A stretch of 64,000 nucleotides of DNA from DASQPA01 sp963756455 (GTDB lineage Bacteria; Acidobacteriota; Thermoanaerobaculia; Multivoradales; UBA5704), in NCBI GenBank assembly GCA_963756455.1, contig CAVWNC010000004.1, positions 1,178,001 through 1,242,000 on the forward strand, given 5' to 3'. This document shows, one piece after another, positions 51,075 to 63,100 of this stretch. The position numbers and the translations under genes are program-made. Below the pieces are notes generated by a model. It was given only the letters and a program-made list of their open reading frames with translations, had not been told where the DNA came from and made no database searches. The first letter of the stretch is position 1. Every line of letters begins with the position of its first letter.

Positions 51075-52474
51075 ACAACGGCCTGACTGACACTCTCCTT
51101 GCCCGTTGCCTAATTTCGTGCATGCACTTGACGGTGGGCGAAACCCTGGATGGGATTCGCAGTCTCCGGTCGCCGGTAGCGCGCACCAGCCATTTCGGCA
51201 ACAACGGCGCCCACAATTGGGGCTGGCTGGCCTTGGGTGGCAACACCGAGCTACTGCAATGGGAGCATTCCCTGTACGGCATCGACGACATCTACATCCC
51301 CTGGATGGTGCTAGGCGACCGGGGGGTCGTGGAAGCCTGCTACGGTCCTACCGGTGTACTGCAGCTTGATGAGACCGGCCGCCACGTTGGCGAGGTGATA
51401 CGGAAGGTCGACCGCAAGTACCAGCGGCACCTCAACTTCGGCATCTTCGCCGAATATCGAGGCGGCGACCTGATGGCCTATCACTGCCGTACGGCCGAGC
51501 GGCTGAGCGAGCACCTCAATGCCTCGACTGTGGCTTTGATCTCAACCGAACTTCTCGGCATGAAGGAGGTGCTGTCCCGGCTCATCCGAGATCTCTGCCG
51601 AATCCAGAGCCTGCACCTGCTCTTCAACCGCTGGGTCCGACGGAGCCGGAAGGGCTATCTCGTCATGCTCAAGCTGCGCAACATCGAATACCACGGTGCC
51701 GAGGAGGTCTCGCTCTACACCAAGGACGGGATGCGAATGTTCCGCGGCTCGATCGAGAGCCTGATTGATCTGCTGTTCGAGCACATGCACCTGGTGTCCA
51801 AAAGGCTCCGTACCGGCACCGTCCAACCCTTCCAGCACTATCCCTGGATCAATGGCTTCGCCACATATCTCCTACGCGCATTGAAGGAGATTTTGCACGA
51901 CCACACGCAGGAGACCTTCTGGCACGCTGGGGGCTCCTCCAGCCAGTTCTACATCCACGAGGAGGAGGTCTGCCGCTACTTGGCCGGGCTCCGCGACGCC
52001 TTCGTACGGCTCGGTTACCTTCCTGTCGGCCTGCAGATCCGGTTGATTCCGACCTTCAGTTCCCAGCTCTTCGCCACCCGGAATGAGTCGCTCGCCGTCC
52101 TCGAGTCTCTCCTCGACTTGTGGCGGACCCTGCTCGCGCGGCAGCGTGAGACGGCGCGCCGCTACATGGACCTCCTCGCCACGCAGTCCAACCCCCGGCC
52201 GGTCATCGAGGAATTCTGCAGCACGCTGGAGCCCTCGGCGATCGCCGAGCTGGCACGCCGAGTGGAGCAATTCAACGCCATCGACCCGCACCAACTGCCG
52301 ATTGCGAACGTAGCGAACCAGAGTCATCCGACGTACAACAAGTATGGCATCGCTCAGCGCGAGCTCGTAGGGGTAACGCCCCTCTTTCCGCAGAACCTGC
52401 CGGTCATGGCCTGGGTAGAAGCGGAACTGCTGGTCAAAGCTCTGGCGCAAATCCTGATCGATAGACAAGGCTGA
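51071..52474 (+). CDS. Unrecognised 467-aa protein upstream of the lipopeptide genes
   Basis: I do not recognise this protein. From TTG 51071 (GGGGAGG three bases upstream) it has 467 residues; ATG 51122 is an alternative. It is soluble by eye, with no signal peptide or membrane helix. It is rich in His, Trp and Tyr in places: HFGNNGAHNWGWLALGGN near the start, YHCRTAERLSEHL, EHMHLVSKRL, FQHYPWINGF and HDHTQETFWHAGGSS. The second half is mostly helical (LAVLESLLDLWRTLLARQRE, then ARRYMDLLA). The clustered His residues could bind a metal, but no known motif is complete. It precedes the desaturase and the NRPS on the same strand and may belong to that pathway. Confidence 0.75.
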   Translation: MNNGLTDTLLARCLISCMHLTVGETLDGIRSLRSPVARTSHFGNNGAHNWGWLALGGNTELLQWEHSLYGIDDIYIPWMVLGDRGVVEACYGPTGVLQLDETGRHVGEVIRKVDRKYQRHLNFGIFAEYRGGDLMAYHCRTAERLSEHLNASTVALISTELLGMKEVLSRLIRDLCRIQSLHLLFNRWVRRSRKGYLVMLKLRNIEYHGAEEVSLYTKDGMRMFRGSIESLIDLLFEHMHLVSKRLRTGTVQPFQHYPWINGFATYLLRALKEILHDHTQETFWHAGGSSSQFYIHEEEVCRYLAGLRDAFVRLGYLPVGLQIRLIPTFSSQLFATRNESLAVLESLLDLWRTLLARQRETARRYMDLLATQSNPRPVIEEFCSTLEPSAIAELARRVEQFNAIDPHQLPIANVANQSHPTYNKYGIAQRELVGVTPLFPQNLPVMAWVEAELLVKALAQILIDRQG

Positions 52475-52797
52475 GCCCCGTCGTTCACCTTTCTGGATAT
52501 TCCTCATGCCGAGTTTACCAATGACACGCAGCCACATACTGACAGCATAACGTGCTCTGAAGTGTTGATTCGGGAAGGCAGAGGTCCCGCACCTGGAGGA
52601 CTCCACTCCCTCAAGTTTCGGTTGGTGACGGCAGCAAGACATCGCTGTCGATGCATGCTCTGTATTATAAACTTTTGTCTACGCTGCTCCGCAGCCTTCT
52701 CGGCCGCACATGAACGAAGAGGGTTGACAAATTAAGTCATGGTGTAGTATTTTAGGTGAGTAGGTCTTCTATTAAGCCCGGCGCAGGAGGTATAGGA
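52475..52797. other. Intergenic region before the desaturase
   Basis: About 320 bp, clearly richer in A and T than its surroundings. No ORF of note. It holds the promoter at 52724-52750. Confidence 0.5.
52724..52750 (+). promoter_or_regulatory. Probable promoter of the desaturase-NRPS operon
   Basis: TTGACA (52724-52729) and TAGTAT (52745-52750) with a 15-bp spacer, shorter than ideal; GTATTT at 17 bp is an alternative -10. It lies about 48 bp before the GTG start at 52798. Confidence 0.45.
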
Positions 52798-53733
52798 GTG
52801 CTGACTGTCGGAAAAGTGCTGGAAGGAATAGAGCTCGGAGAGATAAACCGCCCCGAGAGTTCCCCCTTCGTCATTCGTCTCCTTATCTGTTCGGGTCTCA
52901 TGGGATTGTCGGCTTGGTTAATCTTGGGATTGGGTGGAATCTTCGGGCTACTCGGAACGATAATCTTAGGGCTAATGTTTGCGCATGCGGCAGAGCTACA
53001 ACATCAGGCTCTTCATAATACCGGTCTCTCTGGCAAGACTTTGAGCAGGGGAATCGGATTCCTGCTGGGCCTGCCGATGCTGGTGTCGTATTCCGACTAT
53101 CAATATCACCATTTCCAGCACCACAAGCTCCTCGGCACAAGAGAAAATCGGGAGTTCTTCAGCTATGGATATGACCAACTGACCTCCTTCAAGCCGCTGA
53201 TTGCTCATCTCTTGATGTTGGGTCATTATCGCCAGGTTTTTAGGTCCATCTTATGGGCAATCCGGGGGCGGCTCAGTCCAGGAGTGAAGCAGGTTGCTGC
53301 GACTAGAATCCGGACCGAGTACTGCCTGCTAGCATTGTTCCTCCTTACGATGGCGGTCACCTCCATCGTGTTCGGAACTGCGCTTTTTCTCAAGCTTTGG
53401 CTGTTCCCACTACTGGTCGCGATCCCCACGCATGCTTTGATCGAATTGCCCGAGCACTGGGAGAGAGCGACCGACACCGTCGATGTGCTCGTCAACACAC
53501 GGACGATCAAAGCCGGATGGTTTGGGTATTGGTTTACCAACGGCAACAATTACCACATCGAGCACCATTGGCTTCCGAGCGCCCCGATCCACCGCTTGCC
53601 CGAGTTGCATCGGCTGCTCGGAGACAGGATTCAGGGTGAGACATACCCGCAATTCTACAAAAATTTCTTCCTGAGACTATACCGCAATATTTCTACGCCC
53701 CCCCCGAAAGTGGACCGGGTCGCGAGCGTTTGA
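52798..53733 (+). CDS. Membrane fatty-acid desaturase
   Basis: A protein of 311 residues from GTG 52798, chosen because AGGAGG lies seven bases upstream; GTG 52756 is an upstream alternative without such a site. It has the three histidine boxes of di-iron membrane desaturases and hydroxylases: HQALH, HHFQHH and HIEHH, and hydrophobic helices between them. It would introduce a double bond (or hydroxyl) into a fatty acyl chain. Its stop is 26 bp before the FAAL-NRPS start, so the two are probably cotranscribed and the acyl starter may be desaturated, before or after loading on the ACP. GC content is visibly lower than that of the NRPS genes, suggesting a separate origin. Confidence 0.87.
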   Translation: MLTVGKVLEGIELGEINRPESSPFVIRLLICSGLMGLSAWLILGLGGIFGLLGTIILGLMFAHAAELQHQALHNTGLSGKTLSRGIGFLLGLPMLVSYSDYQYHHFQHHKLLGTRENREFFSYGYDQLTSFKPLIAHLLMLGHYRQVFRSILWAIRGRLSPGVKQVAATRIRTEYCLLALFLLTMAVTSIVFGTALFLKLWLFPLLVAIPTHALIELPEHWERATDTVDVLVNTRTIKAGWFGYWFTNGNNYHIEHHWLPSAPIHRLPELHRLLGDRIQGETYPQFYKNFFLRLYRNISTPPPKVDRVASV

Positions 53734-53759
53734 GACCATCACCGCAGGCGCGGTATCGA

Positions 53760-56700
53760 ATGCTCATCCCCTCATCTTTCGTGGAGGTTCTCCGCACGCG
53801 TGCTGCGGAGACTCCGGATCGACGTGGATATGTCTTCCTGGATAGCAACGGCCAGGAAGTGGAGAGCCTTTCCTTCGCGGATCTCGACCTCCGTGCGCGC
53901 ACCCTGGCGGCAGCACTCCAGGAGCACGCCAATTGGGGCGAGCGGGCTCTCCTTCTCTACCCTCCCGGGCTAGAGTTCGTCACTGCATTCTTTGGCTGCT
54001 TATATGCAGGCGTTGTAGCGGTCCCCGCGTATCCGCCGCGTCTCAATGGGAGCCAGGAGAGGCTGCAGGCGGTAGCGGCGGACTGCGACGCAAAGCTGGT
54101 CCTCTCCTCGGCCTCAGTGGCCGAGCACGCGGCGCATCTGGGGAAGCAGGTTGAAGCTCTCGCCAGAGCCCGATGGCTGGTGACGGATCTCCTCTCTCCC
54201 GCTCTGGCCGACACTTGGACCGAGCCGTCTCCAGGGAAATCGGATATCGCCTTCATCCAATATACCTCAGGCTCGACCGCCGCCCCCAAGGGAGTGATCG
54301 TCACCCAGGGTAATCTCCTCCACAACTCGGAGATGATCCGGCGATCGTTCAAGCAGAATTCGGATTCGATCGTCGTTGGGTGGCTGCCGCTCTACCACGA
54401 CATGGGGCTGATCGGAACAGTCTTGCAGCCGCTCTACGTGGGCGGGCAGACGATTCTCATGTCGCCGATGACCTTCCTCCAGAGGCCTTCGCTCTGGCTC
54501 GAAGCGATCAACCGTTACCAGGGAACGACCAGTGGGGGCCCTAACTTCGCCTACGACCTGTGCGTCAGTAAGATCGAACGGGTGCAGCGCGAGGCTCTCG
54601 ACCTCTCCAGTTGGAAGGTTGCGTTCAACGGCGCCGAGCCGGTCCGGGCCGAGACGATGCGTCGCTTTAGCGATGCTTTTTCGGGATGCGGGTTCAGGCC
54701 AGAGGCCTTCTTCCCATGCTACGGCCTGGCAGAGGCGACTCTCTTCGTGACCGGCGGCAGTCCCGAGGAGCTGCCGGTAACCGAGTCCTTTGGGGGAGAG
54801 GCGTTGGAGCGCAACCGTACCGTCGAGGTCGCCGACGGCGCGACCGGAGCGCGCGAGCTCGTAGGCTCCGGCCGGCCCGCCGAGGATCAACGGGTCGCGA
54901 TCGTGAATCCCCAATCGGGCGAGATCTGCCCGCCCGGAAACGTGGGTGAGATCTGGGTGTGCGGGCCGAGCGTCGCGGCGGGATATTGGAATCAACCCGA
55001 GGAGAGCACGCCGGTCTTTAAGGCTCGGCTCGACGGCGAGGAGTGTCCCTTTCTGCGGACGGGAGACCTGGGTTTCTTCCGCGGAACCGAACTTTTCGTC
55101 ACCGGCCGACTCAAAGACCTGATCATCCTGCGGGGGCGCAATTTCTACCCGCAGGACATCGAGCAGACTGTGGAGCGGAGCCATCCCGCGCTAAGGCCTG
55201 GGTGCGGTGCTGCCTTCTCGATCGGTGGAGACGATGGGATGGAAGGGGAGGAGCGACTGATCGTCCTCCAGGAGGTTGAGCGCCGTCCGAGCGAGCCGAT
55301 AGACCCCCTCGCGCTGGCCGAGGCCGTGCTGCGCGCGGTGTCCGAGGAACACGAGGTCTGCGCCGCCGAGGTGGTGCTGATCCGCGCCGGCACGATTCTC
55401 AAGACTTCCAGTGGCAAGATCCAGCGCGGCGCCTGCCGGGCCGCCTATCTGTCAGGCGAGTTGGAGATCGTCTCCCGCAGCGGCTCCGCCGCAACGGCGG
55501 CGAAAGCGGAGGGAGCGCAGGGTGTAAGAGCAGAGGCCGAGATCGAAGCCCGGCCCGGAGATGGGGTCGAGGGCTTCCTGGTCCGCTCTGCGGCCGAAAT
55601 CCTCCGGACCTCCCTCGAGCGCGTGGGTCTGCGGGTACCTCTTACGGCTCTGGGCTTGGACTCGCTCGCCGCGGTGGAGCTCCAGGGCCAGGTGGAGAGG
55701 CGCTTCGGAACCCGTATCTCTCTCGCCTGGTTGCTCGAAGGACCGACCCTCGCGGAAGTCGCCGAGAAAATCTCGCTTCCTGCGGGCGGAGAGATCCCTA
55801 CCGCGCTTCCGCTGCCTGCAGTAGCGGTTGGCAGGGAAGGCCGGCTCTCTTCCAACCAAAGAGCGCTCTGGCTTGCGGACCGGTTGTCACCGACGAGTGC
55901 GGCTTACAACCTCGCCGGTGCGGCGAGGATCTTCGGCCGTCTCGACCGGGCAGCCCTCGCACGGACGTTCCAGATCCTCGTCGATCGGCACGCCGCTCTG
56001 CGCACCGCGTTCGTGGTGCGGGACGAAGAGCCGGTAGGAGAGATCCTGTCGCGGGTGCTCGCGGACGTCGGGATGGAAGAGGTCTCTGGAGACGAGCTCC
56101 AAGGTTTGGGGCAGCGCCTCCGGACGGAAGCTTTCCGGCCGTTCGATCTCGCGTCCGGGTCGCTCCTACGGGCCAGGATCTGGTCTCAAGGAGAGGAGCA
56201 CCGGCTTTTGTTGGTGTTCCATCACCTGGTGTCCGACTTCACATCGATCGCGGTTCTGTTCAGCGAGCTGTCCCAGCTCTATCGGCAGGAGGCCGGTGGA
56301 CCGGCGGCGCAGTTGGACTCCCCGGGCCTCCTCTACTCCGATCACCTGGGGTGGCAAGAACGGGAGCTCGCCGGAGAGCGTGGCGAGGAGCTCTGGAGTT
56401 ATTGGCAGGGACGGCTCCGAGGGCCGCTGCCTGTTCTCGACCTGGCCACGGATCGACCGCGCCCGCCTCTGCAGACGTACGCCGGCAGTGCTCGGGCCCT
56501 CCGCCTCGGAGCGTCCTTGGCGGCAGAGTTGGGGGCGTTTTCGCATGGGCACCGGGCGACGCTCTACATGACCCTGCTCGCCGGATTTCATGCGCTGCTC
56601 GCGCGGTATGGGCAGGGCGAGCTGGTCGTCGGTGCGCCGACTTCGGGACGCGCGGCGGCCGGGTTCGGGAGGGTCGTCGGCTACTTCGTCAACCCTCTCG

Positions 56701-57190
56701 CGCTCCGCCTCGATGCTGCAGGCGATCGATCCTTCGCCGAGCTGTTGGGAGGGGCACGGAGGGTCGCGAGCGAGGCTTTCGGGCACCAGGATTTTCCTTT
56801 TGGATTGCTGGCGGAACGCCTTCGCCTCGTGCGCGATCCGAGCCGTTCCCTGCTCTTCCAAACCCTGTTCGTCCTGCACCGCCCCCACCAGCCGGAGGAG
56901 GTGGGGCTGGTGGATTGGGTGATCGGATCGGGCGGCAGAGGACTCGCGCTGGGGGACCTCCACCTGGAACCTCTGGACTTGGGTGAAGGTCGGGTCGCGT
57001 ACGACCTGACGCTGGCCGCAGCCGAGACTGGAGAGGGGATTGCGGCCGCGCTCCAATACAACCGCGACCTCTTCGACGGCGCGACGATCGAGAGGATGCT
57101 GGGCCACCTCGCGAACCTGCTCCGATCGGCTCTGGCAAACCCGGAAAGGAGGATTGCGGAGCTCGCTCTGTTGAGCGAGACGGAGAGGCA
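53760..57190 (+). other. Lipoinitiation unit: FAAL, ACP, starter C
   Basis: FAAL motifs are QYTSGSTAAPKGVIVTQGNL, WLPLYHDMGLIG, CYGLAEATLF and the C-terminal RTGDLGFF and KIQRG. The ACP has ALGLDSLAAVEL. The starter C has HHLVSDFTS: the Gly after the catalytic Asp is Phe. Confidence 0.9.
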
Positions 57191-60100
57191 GCAGTTGCAG
57201 GAGGAATGGAGCTCCACACACGAGGTCGTCTTAGACCGGCCTTCGGCCCATTCGAGCTTCGAGCTCCAGGCTGCGCGGACACCGGACGCCGTAGCGGTGG
57301 CCTCTCGGGGAGAGGTACTGACCTATCGCGAGCTCGACCGCAGCGCGAACCAGCTGGCGCGGCGCCTGCGTTCGCAGGGGGTAGACCAGGCGGTGCTCGT
57401 CGGCATCGCTCTTACGAGAACCCCCTGGTTGGTGGCGGCGCTCCTCGCGGTCCTCAAGAGCGGTGGGGCTTACGTGCCACTCGACCCACGCCACCCGCGA
57501 GAGCGGCTGGCGATGATTCTTGAGGACGCCCGCCCGGCCATGGTGATCACGGAGGAAAGCCTGCTGCCGGCATTACCCGATACGGGGACCGCCCTGCTCT
57601 GTCTCGACCGGGAGAGACCCACAATCGAGGGCGAAAGCGGCGAGCCTTTGACGGTCGGGATCGACGGAGAAGATCTTGCGTATGTGATCTTTACCTCGGG
57701 TTCCACAGGGCGGCCCAAGGGCGTTCAGATTTCACACCGGTCCCTCGCCAATTTCATTCTCTCGATGAGCCGGCAGCCCGCCTTGAGCGAGGAGGACGTC
57801 CTCCTCGCCGTGACCACGGTGTCCTTCGACATCGCCGCTCTGGAGCTGCTGCTCCCCCTGTCGGTCGGGGCACGCGTGGAGCTTGCGACGTATGAAGAGG
57901 CCGTGGATCCCATCCGATTGCAGGCTCGTCTCCTCGCCGCGGGAGCGACGGTTCTCCAGTCGACGCCGGCGACCTGGAGGATGCTTCTCGAAGCCGGTTG
58001 GCAAGGGGACCGCTGCCTACGCGCTCTCTGCGGCGGTGAAGCTCTCCCAGCCGGGCTTGCCGAAGAGCTGTTGACGCGGGTCCGCTCGCTCTTCAACATG
58101 TACGGCCCCACGGAGACGACGGTCTGGTCGACGGTCCGGGAGGTGGGCCGGGGAGAGGTTCCGGTCCTAGTGGGTGGCCCCATTGCAAACACCCGGCTGC
58201 GCCTTCTCGACGCCTCGTATCAAGCGGTGCCAGTCGGCGTGCCTGGGGAGCTGTATATCGGAGGCCTGGGGCTGGCCCGAGGCTATCTCGGCCGGCCTGA
58301 TCTCACCGCCGAGCGGTTCGTGCCGGATCCGTTCGCCAATGCCCTGGAGCCTGGAGCCCGCCTCTACCGAGTGGGAGACTTGGCGCGGTGGTGGCCAGAT
58401 GGCCGCATCGAGTTCCTCGGGCGGACCGACCATCAGGTGAAGATTCGTGGCTTCCGGATTGAGTTGGGAGAGGTCGAGAGGGCGCTGGCAGACTGCCCCG
58501 GGGTCCGGCAAGCCGTTGTCGTCACGGGGGACGACGGGGCTGGCGCGCATCGGCTCGTTTCCTATGTTGTGCCGGAGCCGGGAGAACAGCCGACGCTTTC
58601 AGGGCTCCGCTCCGCGATGGGAAAGAGGCTTCCCGACTACATGCTTCCCGGAGCCTTGGTGCTGTTGGAAGCTCTGCCGCGCAACCCCAGCGGCAAGGTC
58701 GATCGCAGCGCCCTTCCCGCGCCGGAGCAGGAGCGTGAAGCGGGGGTTGGCGCCTCGCCCCTCTCGCCGACGGAGGAACTGCTCGCCGGCATCTGGGCGG
58801 ACCTCCTGGGAGTCGCCCAGGTGGCCCGGACCGAGAATTTCTTCGACCTTGGCGGGCATTCGCTGCTCGCGACCCGGGTCCTCTCGCGAGTACGCCAGAT
58901 CTTCGCAGTGGAGCTGCCGGTGATCAGCCTGTTCGAGGCGCCCACCCTGGCAGGCCTCGCGGCTCGCATCGAAGAGAGTCTCCGAAGTCCCGGCTCCTCG
59001 GCTCCCCGGATCGTCCCGGTGCCTCGGGAGGGAGAGCTCCCGCTCTCCTTCGCTCAACAGCGGCTCTGGTTCATCGATCAACTCGAGCCGGGAGGCTCGG
59101 CCTACAACATGCCATTCGCGGTCCGCCTCGTGGGAGAGTTGGACTTCCCGGCCTTCGCCGCCGCCGTGAGCGAGCTTACGCGCCGCCAGGAATCGCTGCG
59201 TACGGTGTTTCCGTGTGTCCTCGGCCGACCCGTCCAGGTCGTGCTGCCGGCTGCGCCGATCCTCCCTGGGGTGGTGGATCTGGCAGCGCTCCCCCTCCGC
59301 CCGGCCTTTCAAGAGGCCGAGCGCCTCACCCGATTGGAGGCGGCGGAGCCCTTCGACCTGGGCCGGGGGCCCCTCTTGCGAACCCAGCTTCTGCGGCTGT
59401 CCCGCCACGAGCACCTCGCCGTGGCAACGCTGCATCACATCATTGCCGACGGATGGTCGCTGGGGGTGCTCTTCCGCGAGATCGCCGTACTCTACGAGGC
59501 ATTTCGGGAACGGCGCCCGTCGCCGCTCCCCGAGTTGCCGATCCAGTACGCCGATTTCGCGATCTGGCAGCAAGCCTGGTTGCAGGGCGAGGTCCTCGCG
59601 GAGCATCTCGGAGCCTGGCGGCGGCGCTTGGAAGGGATGCCGTCACAACTCGATCTTCCCACCGATCGGCCCCATCCAGCCAGGCCCACTCACAGGGGTG
59701 GCTCCCGGGTGGTGGACCTCGGGGAGGAGCTGTCACGAGACCTGCAGGCCTTGAGCCGCCGGAGCGGAGCGACTCTGTTCATGACTCTCCTCGCTGGCCT
59801 TCAGGCCCTGCTCGGCCATCACACGGGTCGAGACGACGTCCCGGTCGGCTCCCCGATCGCCAACCGGAATCGTTGGGAAACCGAGGGGGTGATCGGCTTT
59901 TTCGTCAACATGCTGGTGTTGCGTGGAGATCTCTCGGGCCCGCCGAGCTTCCGGACGCTTTTGGAGCGCACCCGGGAGGTGACCCTGGAGGCGTATGCCT
60001 ACCAAGACCTGCCGTTCGAGAAAGTCGTCGAGCTGGTGCCGGGGCGCGATCTGTCGGTTTCCCCACTGTTCCAGATCCTTTTCGTCCTTCAGAATGCCCC

Positions 60101-63100
60101 ACCGGCACGACTCCTGCTGCCCGATCTCTCGCTGGAGCCGGTGCCGATCGAAAGCGAGACCACCCAATTCTTACTGAGCTTAGAGCTCATGGAATCGGAC
60201 TTAGGCCTTGTAGGAAAGATCGAATACAGCCGGGACCTTTTCGACGGGACGACGATCGAGCGCTGGATGGGGCATTTCACCCACTGGCTGCGCGCGGCGG
60301 TAGCCGAGCCGGACTGTCGGATTTCCGATCTGCCTTGGCTCGGGAGAGCGGAGCGGCACCAGGTTCTCTCCGAATGGAACGAGGACGGGGTGCGGCCGCC
60401 GCGGAGCGCGTCGATCGTGCTGCTGTTCGAGCGCTGGGTGGACCTCACCCCGGAAGCCCCGGCACTCTTTCATGCCGGCCGGCGGCTCACCTACGGAGAG
60501 CTCGACCGGTGGGCCAACCGGCTGGCCCACCGGTTGCTCCGGCTCGGCGTCGGTCCGGACGTGCGGGTGGCCGTGCTGATCGAGCGCTCGCCGGAGCTGA
60601 TCGTGGCGCTCCTCGGAATTCTGAAGGCGGGCGGCACCTATGTCCCTCTCGACGTGGCGTATCCGGAGGAGCGGCTGGCCTTCATGCTGGAGGACTCGGA
60701 GGCTCCCGTCCTTTTGACCCGATCCTGGCTGGCCGGCCCGCTCTCCGGGCGCGTCCGGCACGCCCTTTTCCTGGATCTGGAGGATCTGGAGGAAGAGAGC
60801 GTCGAGCGTCCGCCGTTCACCGTTCACCCCAACCAACTGGCGTATGTGATCTTTACGTCCGGTTCGACCGGCCGTCCCAAGGGCGGGATGATCTCTCATC
60901 AGGCGCTCGCCAGCTATACCGAGACGGTGCTTCCGATCTACGGTGTCCAGCCGGGAGACCGCGTTCTCCAGTTCTGCTCGATCAGCTTCGATACCAGCCT
61001 TGAGGAAATCTCGCCCTGCCTCACCGGGGGAGCGGAGCTCGTGCTGCGCACAGACTCGATGATGGAGTCCATGGCGGTATTTCTGGAGACCTGCCGGCAA
61101 TGGTCGGTGACAGTGATGGCCCTGCCGACGGCGTTCTGGCACGAGATCGTGGCCAAACTCGACACGGAAGGCCTGGCCCTGCCGCCCTCGCTACGGCTGA
61201 TCGTCCTCGGCGGCGAGCGGGCGCTGCCGGAGCGGCTGTTCTCGTGGCGCCGGCATGCTGGGGAACGCGCGCAGCTGATCAATACCTACGGCTTGACCGA
61301 ATCGACGATCACCTCGACGGTCGGCCATTTGAAAATGCCTTCACTCTCGGAGCTCCAGGGGGAGGTCTGCTTGGGCCGGGTCATCCCGGACACCGAAATC
61401 TACCTCCTCGACCCCAAGGGAGGACCGGTACCGATCGGCCTCGCCGGGGAGCTCTGCGTCGGCGGTGGCCTCCTGGCCCGCGGGTACCAGAACCGGCCCG
61501 AGGTCACCGCGGAGCGCTTCGTGCCGCACCCGTTCTCGAGTGTTCCGGGAAGTCGTCTGTACCGCACCGGCGATCTCTCCCGGGTGCTGCCCAATGGCGA
61601 GCTCGTGTTCCTGGGCCGTGGCGACCGTCAGGTGAAGGTACGAGGCTACCGGATCGAACTCGAAGAGGTCGAGGCCCGGCTGCTCGGCCATCCGGGGGTG
61701 GAATCGGCCCTCATCATGCTCCGCGAGGACCGTCCGGGCGACAAGCAGATCGTCGCCTATCTCGTGTTTCGCCGGCAGCCGGGACCGCGGCCCGACGAGC
61801 TGCGGGCTTTCATCCGCGAGACCTTGCCAGACTACATGGTGCCGGGGGCTTTCGTCGTGCTGGATGCCGTTCCCCTCACCCCCAACGGCAAAGTGGACCA
61901 CAAGCGGCTCCCCGCACCGCATCTTCCGGCCAGGAGAGAGTCTCGGTCCGAGGCGCTGACGCCGGTCCAAGGGATCATCGCCGGCATCTGGAGCGATGTG
62001 CTCGGATTGCCGCAGGTCGGTGCGGAGGACAACTTCTTTGAGCTCGGCGGGCACTCGCTCCTTGCCACCCAGGTCATTTTCCGCCTGCAGCGGGCCTTCG
62101 GGATCGAGCTGCCGCTACGCCGGCTGTTCGAGGTGCCCACGGTCGCCGAGCTGGCCCGGGCGGTGGAAGAGATCCGCATGGGGGCGCCGCCGCCGGCCCC
62201 TCGGATCTTACCGGTACCGCGGGAGGGCGAGATTCCGCTCTCTTTCGCCCAGCAGCGACTCTGGTTCATCGACCAGCTCGAGCCCGGCCCAGCCTACAAC
62301 ATGCCGTTCGCCGTCCGCCTTACGGGCGAGTTGGACCTGCCGGCTTTTGCCGCCGCTCTCTACGAGCTTTCGCGCCGCCAGGAATCTTTGCGCACGGTCT
62401 TTCCGAGCATCGAGGGTCGTCCCATTCAGGTCGTGCGACCAGCCCCGGCGGTCTTTCCGGGTGTGATGGACCTGGGAGAGCTCCCCGGAGACCTGGCGCG
62501 TCGCGAGTCCGAACGCCTCGTGATGGAAGAGGCGGAGACGCCGTTCGACCTGGCCGGCGGACCGCTCTTCCGACTCAAGCTTCTTCGCCTGTCCCGTGCC
62601 GAACACCTGGTCTTGGCGACTCTCCATCACATCGTCGGCGATGGGTGGTCGGTCGAGATCCTCCTCCGCGAGATCGCGGCGCTCTACGGAGCATTCCGGG
62701 AGGGACTCCCTTCGCCGCTCCCCGAGCTGCCGGTCCAGTACGCGGATTTTGCGGTCTGGCAAAGAGGCTGGCTGCAGGGCAAGGTTTTGGAGGAGCAGCT
62801 CGCAGCCTGGCGGCGTCTCCTCAATGGAATGCCGGCGCAGCTCGACCTGCCCACCGACCGGCCGCGGCCGATCCGCTCCACCTACAGCGGTGGCTACCGG
62901 ACGGTGGACTTGGGCGAGGAGCTGCCGCGAGATCTGCTGACCCTCTCCCGTCGGTGCGGAGCGACTCTATTCATGTCTCTCCTCGCCGGCTTTCATGTTC
63001 TTCTCGGCCGCCAGGTCGGCCAGGACGACATTGCGATCGGGTCCCCGATCGCAAACCGGAACCGTTGGGAGACCGAGGGACTGATCGGCTTCTTCGTCAA

